Below the pieces are notes generated by a model. It was not told the origin of the DNA and made no database searches. It saw only the letters and a list, made by a program, of their open reading frames with translations. Positions 52,198 to 60,067 of a DNA stretch of 64,000 nucleotides are shown here, one piece after another. This stretch comes from Thalassotalea crassostreae (GTDB lineage: Bacteria; Pseudomonadota; Gammaproteobacteria; Enterobacterales; Alteromonadaceae): contig NZ_CP017689.1 of assembly GCF_001831495.1 (NCBI RefSeq), forward strand, positions 2,728,001 to 2,792,000, read 5' to 3'. The position numbers and the translations under genes were made by a program. Positions within the stretch are counted from its first letter, which is position 1; the number at the start of each line of letters is the position of its first letter.

Positions 52198-53688
52198 TTA
52201 CTTCACGAAATAACTGTGCCAAGCAAAATCTAACAATTCTTTGGTTACTTCCGAATCTAGCTGTTTAAACTTTATTTGATCGCTGATGATGGAAGTTAAA
52301 TCTCTCGGGTAACACGGTAAGAACTTCTTACCGTGCATTTTATGTAAATGATCAACTAGATATTCAAATAGCGATAATTCACACTTTAAATTTGTTGTAA
52401 TACACTCGTTAAACCAGACAGATTGATAAAGCTCTTTTGACAATGGTGTAAAGTTTATTTTGTAACCTAGACGCCTTAAAAAGGCGTCATCCACCAAATC
52501 AGTGGGTGAAAGGTTAGTCGAAAATAACATGACAAGTTCAAATGGTATTTCAAAATGCTGACCCGATTGTAAAGCTAGATAATCAACTCTTTCTTCCAGT
52601 GGAATAATCCAGCGATTAAACAATGCTTTTGGACTAATTTTTTGTCGCCCCAAATCATCTAACAATAAAATCCCATTATTTGCTTTTAGCTGAAGTGGAG
52701 CTTGATAGGTTTTAGAGTCTGAATCAAAACGTACTTCAAGCATCTGTTCAGTTAATTCACCGCCACTGACTACTAGAGGTCGCGTACATTTAATCCAGCG
52801 TTGATCAAAGCTTTCTGCAATTTTCAATATTTTATGGTTACTTGCATCCTCAATTTTATGATGTATTTCCGGATCAAAGACCTGTATTACTTCAGAATTG
52901 ACTTCTAGTGCATAAGGAATTAATACTTCGTCGCCAAATACCATATTTAAATGCCGGCAAAAATAGCTTTTGCCAGTGCCTGCTTCACCATAAATTAGTA
53001 TTGGTTTATTCGAGTTTAATGATGGCCCGACTTTCTCAAGCAAATCTTGCGAGAAATTAATATCAGCAAACACATTATTTAGCTCCGCTAAAGTCACCAC
53101 ATGCTTGCGACTGCTTTGTTGCAAACAAATATTTGTATATTGAGCAATGGGTACAGGTGCAGGACCTATGTAACCATTTTTTAGTAATTCTTTTTCAGCC
53201 ATTAATTGACCAATAGAACTTAAGGCATAACGCATTTGTTGACGTTCATTTGAAGCCATATTTTCAACGTATGTTTGATGCTTTGCTTTATCGATAAGGG
53301 TTTGGACAATAACACCGGGCAAACATAGCTTTTGTGATAACTGCCTTATTGTTAAAACACCCGATAGGTTTAAATGCTTTAACAATAAGGAAACTAATAA
53401 GTTCTCACTAAGACCTGTAGATTTAACATCAATTGGTTGTGGTGCAATAGAGTTGCTATTAAGAGGTACATCGATACTGGAATTATGTTCATGAGTGGGA
53501 TGATTATTAGTAGCGGAATTATTTGAAATTAAATCACCTTTAACATAAGTGTCACGTAATGATTTAGCCTTAGGAGGAGCCATATCTAATGATTTATCAC
53601 CATCAACAGCAGCTTGTTGTTTTACATCAGAGTCACTCGCGCTATTGCTTTCTTTGCCATCTTTATTTACGAAACTAAATAAGCTCAT
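52198..53688 (-). CDS. AAA+ ATPase with N-terminal helix-turn-helix-like segment, in the Tad locus
   Basis: This 496-residue protein is not one of the textbook Tad components. Residues 1-90 are low complexity. Residues ~95-165 (NLSGVLTIRQLSQKLCLPG) look like a winged helix. The AAA+ core has Walker A GEAGTGKS at 234-241, Walker B GILLLDDLG at 339-347, sensor 1 LFSTNL near 390 and an arginine pair (DAFLRRLG) near 405; it resembles MoxR or sigma-54-activator style ATPases but lacks the GAFTGA loop. It sits between tadV (8 bp) and rcpC (40 bp), in the same operon. I know similar genes near some Tad loci, but no firm function. Confidence 0.75.
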   Translation of the reverse strand: MSLFSFVNKDGKESNSASDSDVKQQAAVDGDKSLDMAPPKAKSLRDTYVKGDLISNNSATNNHPTHEHNSSIDVPLNSNSIAPQPIDVKSTGLSENLLVSLLLKHLNLSGVLTIRQLSQKLCLPGVIVQTLIDKAKHQTYVENMASNERQQMRYALSSIGQLMAEKELLKNGYIGPAPVPIAQYTNICLQQSSRKHVVTLAELNNVFADINFSQDLLEKVGPSLNSNKPILIYGEAGTGKSYFCRHLNMVFGDEVLIPYALEVNSEVIQVFDPEIHHKIEDASNHKILKIAESFDQRWIKCTRPLVVSGGELTEQMLEVRFDSDSKTYQAPLQLKANNGILLLDDLGRQKISPKALFNRWIIPLEERVDYLALQSGQHFEIPFELVMLFSTNLSPTDLVDDAFLRRLGYKINFTPLSKELYQSVWFNECITTNLKCELSLFEYLVDHLHKMHGKKFLPCYPRDLTSIISDQIKFKQLDSEVTKELLDFAWHSYFVK

Positions 53689-53696
53689 AACTTTAC

Positions 53697-54269
53697 CTAT
53701 ATCGATAACGCATAACGGAGGTTTGAAATCGTCATCATCACGTCATCATTAAGATAACATGCCCAAAGCCAACCTAGAGCGAGAGCTGGGGCATAAGGAA
53801 CGCGTAATGCGGCAGCTTCACCATCTTCGGGTTTAAAATATGTGTGACAAAACAATATTTGGTAGTATCGATGGAATGTACTTAAAATCCCCTTTATCCC
53901 AACCTGTCTAATTGTTAAAAATATACTTGTGAAAATTCCGCATATAATGCCCAAAACAATTGACCATAAAGTAAGCTCTGCGCCAAACATAGTTCCCAAA
54001 GCCATCATTAATTTTACATCTCCGCCACCAAGGGCTTTTATTAAAAACAAAGGAAAAAGACATGAAAATGCAACAGTTAATCCTATTGTAAAATTTAGAA
54101 GACCATTCCAAATACCGTGATAGAATAGCTGTAATCCAAGACCGGTAAATAAAATTACAATGCAAAGCTTATTGGGGATCTTATGGAATTTTAAATCCCA
54201 AATAAGAGCCACCAAAAAAAATATAAACGTTACTGGTAGCATGATCATTTGAAAATTTGTAGATTCCAT
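53697..54269 (-). CDS. tadV: Tad prepilin peptidase TadV (CpaA)
   Basis: TadV is the aspartyl protease that cleaves Flp, TadE and TadF prepilins. I start at 54269 because a GGGGGG ribosome site precedes that ATG, giving 190 residues. It has six hydrophobic segments. The two catalytic Asp motifs are in WDLKFHKIPNKL and the GXGD-type LGGGDVKLMMALG. It lacks the N-methylase domain of PilD, as usual for TadV. It follows flp2 by 64 bp. Confidence 0.9.
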   Translation of the reverse strand: MESTNFQMIMLPVTFIFFLVALIWDLKFHKIPNKLCIVILFTGLGLQLFYHGIWNGLLNFTIGLTVAFSCLFPLFLIKALGGGDVKLMMALGTMFGAELTLWSIVLGIICGIFTSIFLTIRQVGIKGILSTFHRYYQILFCHTYFKPEDGEAAALRVPYAPALALGWLWACYLNDDVMMTISNLRYALSI

Positions 54270-54333
54270 AGTCCCCCCTTTTTCCAATCTTAATAACACC
54301 AAATGAGTATTAGTGGTTAACTTGATGCCTGCT

Positions 54334-54519
54334 TTAACATGCGTTATTTCTTACCGCACGATCTAAACAAGTTATCTTGTCTTCCGCACGGTCACCTAAC
54401 GCTACGAAGGTTCCTGCCATACCAGCAACAACTAAACCACCAGCAATCGCATATTCAACAGCAGTCAAGCCACTCTCATCTTCTAATAATTCTTTTAATT
54501 TATCTTTTATCAAGCTCAT
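54334..54519 (-). CDS. flp: Flp-type pilin, second copy
   Basis: This 61-residue prepilin starts at the ATG at 54519, with GGAG 6 bp before it; an upstream in-frame TTG lies within the ribosome site and is unlikely. It has the class IVb processing site ESG|LTAVEYAIAGGLVVAG. The mature chain of about 43 residues ends with a pair of cysteines (TCLDRAVRNNAC) that could form a loop. It lies 14 bp after the first Flp gene. Confidence 0.93.
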   Translation of the reverse strand: MSLIKDKLKELLEDESGLTAVEYAIAGGLVVAGMAGTFVALGDRAEDKITCLDRAVRNNAC

Positions 54520-54531
54520 TTTATTCTCCAA

Positions 54532-54741
54532 TTAACAAGTTGTATTTACTGTATTTGCTGTGACTCCGCCATCAAGTTCGCCACATAGGCCATCCATTTG
54601 ACCTTCAGCACCTTGACCTAATAAAGTAAATGCTCCAGCCATCCCGCCGACCACAACTCCTCCGGCTATCGCATATTCGACCGCAGTCAAGCCGCTTTCG
54701 TCTTCAATGAATTCCTTCATCAAATTTTTTAACTTAATCAT
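54532..54741 (-). CDS. flp: Flp-type pilin, first copy
   Basis: This 69-residue prepilin has the same signature ESG|LTAVEYAIAGGVVVGG and the ribosome site GGAG 7 bp ahead. Its C-terminus also carries two cysteines (GLCGELDGG and NTTC). It is the first gene of the Tad run and probably the major pilin; the second copy may be minor or alternative. Confidence 0.93.
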   Translation of the reverse strand: MIKLKNLMKEFIEDESGLTAVEYAIAGGVVVGGMAGAFTLLGQGAEGQMDGLCGELDGGVTANTVNTTC

Positions 54742-54767
54742 TTAGATTTCTCCTGAAATTAATTCAA

Positions 54768-54795
54768 CAAAGAAAATGTTATTCACTTTTCTTTG
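54768..54795 (-). promoter_or_regulatory. Hairpin in the flp leader
   Basis: A perfect 9-bp inverted repeat, CAAAGAAAA/TTTTCTTTG with a 10-base loop, lies between the L,D-transpeptidase gene and flp. It is not GC-rich and lacks a good T tail, so it is a weak terminator at best; it could act in the leader of abundant flp mRNA. No clear promoter was found in the 97-bp gap. Confidence 0.5.
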
Positions 54796-54838
54796 CATAT
54801 TATTAGACCGATATTTCTATCAGTGACAGGGGTTAAGG

Positions 54839-56527
54839 TTAGAGCGTATTTTGTGAAAGGGTTATCACAGGATTGCTAACTGTTGCACGAAGTTGCGCGA
54901 TGCTCTGTTTTTTATGATCTAGATTATAAATATCCGGTGAAAGTCGCAATTTTCCGTACTTATCTATCCATGCTGTTTGGTAGGTGATAAATACTGGCAA
55001 AGCCTTATTTAGAGGGAAGTTAGTGGTTTTTCCCGATTGCAGTGCGCTTTGAGCCGTCTGCAAAGTAACTGAGTTTTCCGATTTTATCAGGTACTCAGCA
55101 AGTCCTTTGGCATCTTCAAGACGGATACAGCCGTGACTTAACGCTCTCTGCTCTCTGCCAAAAAGTGACTTTACAGGTGTATCGTGAAGGTAGACTGAAT
55201 AATTGTTAGGAATATTAAAACGGTAATAACCTAGCGCATTATTTTCACCGGGCGCTTGAACTAAACGGTAAGAACGAAGTAATTCATTAAAATTAAGCCC
55301 CGGATCATCAATTTCGCGAGTAACAATGTTTTTCCAGTAACCTTTTACTAATTGGAAGTTTTTGCGTTTTAGCGACAGAAAATCTTGCTTATATTCTGGG
55401 ATCAATTCATTTTTAATAATATTAGATGTTGGCGTCCACGTTGGGTTGACGGTGATTCGGTTTATCTCAGTGATCATTGTCGGTGTTTGGTTCTCGATAT
55501 CACCAACTATCACTTTCATATCAAAATTAATACTACCTTGCTCAAATACAGTGAGTTGATAGCCTGGAATATTTACCATAAGGTAATTTTCTGGCGGTTT
55601 GGACGGTAAAGCAAACCAGCGCCAAAGGTTCACTTGCAATTGCTTTACTCTTTGCTGTGGTGACACTTGCAATGCCGCATAAGTTTTTGGCCCCAATTTT
55701 CCGTCTGATTCCAAACCGTGTCTACGCTGAAACGATTTTAATGATGCAACAACAACCGAATCAAATACATCTAATCGAGTTTTAGTTTGTGCCGATTCCG
55801 GCATATCTCCAAGTATTGTTAATATTTCACGAATACCTTTTACATACTTATGGCTTTGTCCTAGTTTAGGTTTAAACGAACTATTCAGTTTAGGCCATGG
55901 GTGCTTAGCCAAATAACGATACTCAGATATCGCCTTGCGAAGCTGACTAATTTGGTCATATTCAGGAATCAATGACAGTAAAAGCTCATCAGTGTTGTCT
56001 TGGCTGATCGCATCAAGCAATACGTTGGCTAAATACAAAGCGTTTGAGGTTTCATTTGTTTGAGTTTCATCAATATTAGCAATCGACATCAACTTAACGA
56101 ACCCATTGGTTAATTGGCGGTCCAATTTAATTATTTGCTGTTCTCTAGCTCCATCCATAGAAGAAACCAAGCTTTTAGGTTGATACCAACCTAAATCAGC
56201 CAATAGACGAGCTAACGACATTCCAGATAACGATAAGTTGTCTCGCTCAAACCATAATCGCGACTTTCCACTTTCAGTGATTAAATACTGATATGTACTG
56301 GTTGTATGTATTGCCTGATCGTTTGCAACGTTCCTTGTACCTGCAGTACTTATATCGACAGGAACATTGGTTAATAATTGTGGGTCATTAACCAATTGCG
56401 CACTAGAAAATGCAATTGGTGAAACTAATAAAATTAGCATTGATGACACTAACGGTATACTTCTGCAAAAAGAATACCGGCGATTACTACGCACTACTAG
56501 CAACCTTATTTCGCATTGAATTGGCAA
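54839..56527 (-). CDS. Murein L,D-transpeptidase, YcbB/LdtD type
   Basis: This 562-residue periplasmic enzyme would make 3-3 cross-links in peptidoglycan or modify lipoproteins' attachment. It has an N-terminal signal or anchor segment (SIPLVSSMLILLVSPIAFSSA), a long helical region, a peptidoglycan-binding domain with FQRRHGLESDGKLGPKTYAAL, and a YkuD catalytic domain with HDTPVKSLF and SHGCIRLEDA (active Cys). E. coli LdtD is 615 residues. The start is uncertain: the ATG at 56527 overlaps the AraC gene by 41 bp, and a GTG at 56494 overlaps by 8 bp and is also plausible. It lies directly before flp. Confidence 0.88.
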   Translation of the reverse strand: MPIQCEIRLLVVRSNRRYSFCRSIPLVSSMLILLVSPIAFSSAQLVNDPQLLTNVPVDISTAGTRNVANDQAIHTTSTYQYLITESGKSRLWFERDNLSLSGMSLARLLADLGWYQPKSLVSSMDGAREQQIIKLDRQLTNGFVKLMSIANIDETQTNETSNALYLANVLLDAISQDNTDELLLSLIPEYDQISQLRKAISEYRYLAKHPWPKLNSSFKPKLGQSHKYVKGIREILTILGDMPESAQTKTRLDVFDSVVVASLKSFQRRHGLESDGKLGPKTYAALQVSPQQRVKQLQVNLWRWFALPSKPPENYLMVNIPGYQLTVFEQGSINFDMKVIVGDIENQTPTMITEINRITVNPTWTPTSNIIKNELIPEYKQDFLSLKRKNFQLVKGYWKNIVTREIDDPGLNFNELLRSYRLVQAPGENNALGYYRFNIPNNYSVYLHDTPVKSLFGREQRALSHGCIRLEDAKGLAEYLIKSENSVTLQTAQSALQSGKTTNFPLNKALPVFITYQTAWIDKYGKLRLSPDIYNLDHKKQSIAQLRATVSNPVITLSQNTL

Positions 56528-57353
56528 TATGATGATGCGCTAGATTAGGCAATAATTCAGATCTCAAGCGTTGATATCTTATATATGTCGCGCTTTGCGT
56601 AACATCTCTACCACCTTGGGCATAAGCATTTGGTGTTAAATTAAAGTGCTCTTTAAAGCTACGACTAAAATGTGAAGGGTTTGAAAAACCAAGTTGATAG
56701 GCAATAGTCGTAATAGAGTTTTTATTTTCACTCAATAATCGTTCGCCCTCTTCGAGTTTTCGACAAATTAAATAATGACTATAAGTTATCCCACAAATAT
56801 CTTTAAACATATGGCATAGGCGACTTGGGCTCAGATGAATATCATGAGATAAATCCTGCAATGAAGGACCTTTAGCATAGTCTTTTTCAATAATATCTAG
56901 CAAAGTAGACATAGGGTTATCTCGGGTAACTTCGCTACAACAAGCTTGATGGTGAGCCTCTAACTCATCACTATGACATTTGATGCTGGTGCCTTTTTGT
57001 ATTTTACAAATAAACGAAACTTTATCTTCCTCTGAAAAAGGAAATAAAAACACATCATTCACACCTAAGTGAATTGCTGAATGTAATAGAGGAATAGAAA
57101 CAGCAGTGGCTGCAACAAATAAAAGTGATTGGGGAAATTTTTCTCGAATAAACTCTATATTATGTAAATGAGTGGCACAGGTATAATCCATTACATAAAT
57201 AATAGCCTCAGCATTGCTTGCAGAACATTCTAATTCCGCCATGTCATAAACATTTTCAAGCTCACAATATGGTAGCAATTCGTCCCTACAGTGTTTTGCT
57301 AAAACCTGATCAAACGCGACCACTTGCAAATAGTGTTTTCTATTATTAAGCAC
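56487..57353 (-). CDS. AraC-family regulator with receiver-like N-terminal domain
   Basis: This 288-residue protein has residues 1-120 laid out like a response-regulator receiver: hydrophobic strands LQVVAFD, IIYVMDY (Asp56 at the usual phosphorylation site), LLFVAATA and the GVNDVFLFPF end. The conserved Lys before Pro is Phe here, and the N-terminal acidic pair is reduced to one Asp, so phosphorylation is doubtful. Residues ~150-245 are an AraC DNA-binding domain (LQDLSHDIHLSPSRLCHMF and AYQLGFSNPSHFSRSFKEHF). It overlaps the L,D-transpeptidase gene and lies just upstream of the Tad run, so it may regulate one or both. No sensor kinase gene is nearby. Confidence 0.88.
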   Translation of the reverse strand: MLNNRKHYLQVVAFDQVLAKHCRDELLPYCELENVYDMAELECSASNAEAIIYVMDYTCATHLHNIEFIREKFPQSLLFVAATAVSIPLLHSAIHLGVNDVFLFPFSEEDKVSFICKIQKGTSIKCHSDELEAHHQACCSEVTRDNPMSTLLDIIEKDYAKGPSLQDLSHDIHLSPSRLCHMFKDICGITYSHYLICRKLEEGERLLSENKNSITTIAYQLGFSNPSHFSRSFKEHFNLTPNAYAQGGRDVTQSATYIRYQRLRSELLPNLAHHHIANSMRNKVASSA

Positions 57354-57583
57354 GATAAATTCCCTTCGTCTTCCTTTTTACATTTTATTTCTATCTATGA
57401 AACAAAATGCTTGAGTCATATCAAAATCTAGGTTTGAATAGCGGTTATGTCAAATTTCTACATTAGTAGAAAAGCTGATTACGACTTAAATTTAGTTGTA
57501 CAAACATACAAAGTTCTATAGCAAGCAATTGAAAAGGAATTAGTATTTACTCCTTTAAATCTAGAATAAGCCCTGAAAATTAA

Positions 57584-58333
57584 ATGAATAATATTTTAAG
57601 AAAAATTGTCAATCGTAACGCATTCTTGTGGATCTTGTTCGCATTCAGTGGGCTAATTTTTTCTATAGGTTTAAGTTGGAAAGTAAATAGTGAACTCAAT
57701 TTCACTTACTCATTTTGGTATGAAACGCTAGAGATTGAATCTCATATTGACCGGTATGCGCCACAAAACCGTTTTGGTAAAGGTAGCTTCGTAAATACGG
57801 ATAAAAGACAGCATGTCGAGCTATTTCAACAAGTAGTTGATTCAATTAATAATCATGGCGCAGGTCTAGATAAAATATCTTTCAAAACCAATGGGGGCAG
57901 TGCATTGTTGTTCACTGAAGCTGAGGTTATTCACCTACAAGATGTGGCCAATTTAATTGATAAATTATTTATTGTGTGGATCATCGCAGGACTAGTATTT
58001 CTGATTTTGACCATCTTTTATATAAAAACTAAATCACCAACGCCAAATTTTAAGGCTAAAGCGGCAGCAATATTAACTTTGTTAGTCTCTGTGGTATTGG
58101 TGTTTATCACGTTTGGCTTTACAAAAGTATTTTACTACTTACACACAGTCGTTTTTCCCGACAATCATCAATGGTTTTTCTATTATCAAGAATCCTTGAT
58201 GAGTACTTTTATGAAAGCGCCTGACTTGTTTGCCGCGATGTCGCTAAATCTAATTTTAGTGGTGTTTTTAATCTATATTTTTGCGTATAACGTGTTTTCG
58301 AAAACGTTAACTAAGCTCGCATTGAATAACTAA
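57584..58333 (+). CDS. DUF1461 family integral membrane protein
   Basis: This 249-residue protein has about four membrane segments: LWILFAFSGLIFSIGLSW (18-35), LFIVWIIAGLVFLILTIFY, ILTLLVSVVLVFITFGF and LNLILVVFLIYIFAY. The features FTEAEVIHLQDVANL and HTVVFPDNHQWFF match the DUF1461 pattern (E-hL-DV and FH-FFP-W) as I remember it. Some distant relatives (Lit) transfer acyl chains on lipoproteins, but the function here is not known. It is divergent from the AraC gene across 230 bp. Confidence 0.65.
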   Translation: MNNILRKIVNRNAFLWILFAFSGLIFSIGLSWKVNSELNFTYSFWYETLEIESHIDRYAPQNRFGKGSFVNTDKRQHVELFQQVVDSINNHGAGLDKISFKTNGGSALLFTEAEVIHLQDVANLIDKLFIVWIIAGLVFLILTIFYIKTKSPTPNFKAKAAAILTLLVSVVLVFITFGFTKVFYYLHTVVFPDNHQWFFYYQESLMSTFMKAPDLFAAMSLNLILVVFLIYIFAYNVFSKTLTKLALNN

Positions 58334-58340
58334 TTTCGCT

Positions 58341-58760
58341 CTACTCAAGATCAATTGTTCGAATCGCTAACTTCAAAAACTCGATTCGATCGCCAAGCAG
58401 TTGTTGTGATTGGCTACCGGTATAAGCACTTTGATCGGCTTGCAATTGCAAGACTAACCAACCACGTATCATCACGTAATACCTTTGGTCCCAACCTAAT
58501 GCGGTTATTTTATGAATTGATGCAGGGTCATTAGGAAGGTTTATCGCCTGCATTGCCTGTTGAAGTTTCTGACCTAATTTTAGTGCGTCCACATCTTGTT
58601 GTGTTAACTGAACATTCACCAGCTTATCTTCGCTGCTAGCTGAATCGACTCCGTTCACTTCATTTGCATAGGCATTGCCGATTATTGCATTACACAACAC
58701 ACATAGAAACAATAGTGATATTTTAGTAGCAGCTTGTAATCGATGAGTCCTGAATAACAT
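58341..58760 (-). CDS. Exported protein of unknown family
   Basis: This 139-residue protein has a signal peptide (ATKISLLFLCVLCNAIIGNAYA). The mature part is mostly helical, with LTQQDVDALKLGQKLQQAM, ALGWDQRYYVMIRGWLVLQL and LLGDRIEFLKLAIRTIDLE. I recognise no domain. It converges on the DUF1461 gene with a 7-bp gap and follows a GNAT gene by 19 bp. Probably periplasmic. Nothing more can be said. Confidence 0.6.
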   Translation of the reverse strand: MLFRTHRLQAATKISLLFLCVLCNAIIGNAYANEVNGVDSASSEDKLVNVQLTQQDVDALKLGQKLQQAMQAINLPNDPASIHKITALGWDQRYYVMIRGWLVLQLQADQSAYTGSQSQQLLGDRIEFLKLAIRTIDLE

Positions 58761-58779
58761 AAACGCTCCGTAATTTGAG

Positions 58780-59343
58780 TTAGATAGAGTAAATATCTGC
58801 AGTTATTGCATATAAGTTACTTAGTTCTTTATAGCCAGGTAGAAATATTTGAGTTTTAAACTTGAAGCCTAGTTTTTCCAGCAGCGCTATTGATGCCGCA
58901 TTATCGAGTGAAGTTACCGCGAGAATTTGCAAGTCAAGGTTATTGTCTATTTGAGTCAAGGCGCCATCAATAACATGAGAAAAATGATCATTGATAATTG
59001 CCTGAGCTGATTCAAAACCAAAACCTTGTTGATAGTACTTCTGTAGAAAAGCGAATCCTAAATCAGCACTATCAAGACCTTCACGCTGCAATAAGCCGCA
59101 TATGCCAATTGCTGTGTTTGAATCTTTTAATTCAACCAAATGTAGAGCAAAGCCATGTTCGCGAAACATTTGATGTGGGCCATTTTTTATATAATTGATG
59201 GCCGATTCACGGTCAACTACCTGCTTATCACCAATATATTTATGAAAATCAGGCTCATTCAACAATTGTAAAATAAAGTCGGCGTCTGAGAGCGTAAGCT
59301 TTCTAATCAGTAATCTTTCAGTCTCAATACTAAATTCAGTCAA
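58780..59343 (-). CDS. GNAT acetyltransferase, RimJ/RimL type
   Basis: This 187-residue N-acetyltransferase has SIETERLLIRKLTLSDADF at the N-terminus, the acetyl-CoA motif region LGFAFLQKYYQQGFGFESAQ, and the closing SIALLEKLGFKF typical of the RimJ/RimL branch. Targets in this branch include protein N-termini and small molecules; the substrate is unknown. It is 12 bp after the DUF3299 gene and may be cotranscribed. Confidence 0.85.
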   Translation of the reverse strand: MTEFSIETERLLIRKLTLSDADFILQLLNEPDFHKYIGDKQVVDRESAINYIKNGPHQMFREHGFALHLVELKDSNTAIGICGLLQREGLDSADLGFAFLQKYYQQGFGFESAQAIINDHFSHVIDGALTQIDNNLDLQILAVTSLDNAASIALLEKLGFKFKTQIFLPGYKELSNLYAITADIYSI

Positions 59344-59355
59344 CGCCTTAACCTG

Positions 59356-60051
59356 TTATTTACTGCTCGCATATGGGTCAATAAATTCAACATCGGATAC
59401 TTCTAAGGTATAACTCGTTGGGATATTTTTACTGCCATCAACTAAGTTTAGTTCAGGTGCCGTTGATTTATTCTTCATCAAACCTTTGATATTTACACCG
59501 GTAAACGTAGTTAAATTTTCAACTTCAATTGGTGATTGCAGTTTGGCATAAACAATTTGATTCGGCGCCGGTGCTGGTTCATGAATACAAGCACCAACAT
59601 AAGGGACTAATAAAAACTCTTTTAGCTTTTTACCTTCAAATTCGATAGGTAATAAAAAACCACGCATGGCGACATTCTGATTATCAAGAGCAGGGTTAGT
59701 TGATTCGAACTCTTGTGTACGTTGAGTAATGATCGCTTCTCGTTGGGCAAATAATTTTTCAATATCAATACCGGCGTCTGCTAATGTTTTACGAGCCGTA
59801 TTGGCAATTTTCATTGACTCTTCATCAACTTCATCACCGTTGGCTAAGTAATCATCCACAATAGCAATTTGCTGCATCATACGAATATGTTCAATAGACA
59901 TATCTTCGAAAGGATTTTCAACTTCTTTCTTTACCACATGCTCGTTTAACGTCGACCAGTTAATCTCTTTAATTTCTTTACCTTCGTTAGCATGTACTTG
60001 CGTCACTAAGACAGTTGCTGATAAAGCAATCATTGCGATAAATTTTTTCAT
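59356..60051 (-). CDS. Exported DUF3299 protein, partner of the adjacent ABC transporter
   Basis: I start at the ATG at 60051, giving a 231-residue protein with a clean signal peptide (MKKFIAMIALSATVLVTQVHA); upstream codons would overlap the permease gene. The C-terminal half has GACIHEPAPAPNQIVY, the Cys-His plus Pro-rich signature of DUF3299, and FLLPIEFEGKKLKEF. In vibrios a DUF3299 gene belongs to an ABC gene set implicated in zinc uptake (zrg genes, from memory). Here it follows the permease gene closely, so it is probably a periplasmic accessory protein of that transporter. Confidence 0.8.
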   Translation of the reverse strand: MKKFIAMIALSATVLVTQVHANEGKEIKEINWSTLNEHVVKKEVENPFEDMSIEHIRMMQQIAIVDDYLANGDEVDEESMKIANTARKTLADAGIDIEKLFAQREAIITQRTQEFESTNPALDNQNVAMRGFLLPIEFEGKKLKEFLLVPYVGACIHEPAPAPNQIVYAKLQSPIEVENLTTFTGVNIKGLMKNKSTAPELNLVDGSKNIPTSYTLEVSDVEFIDPYASSK

Positions 60052-60067
60052 ATGTACTACCTTAATT

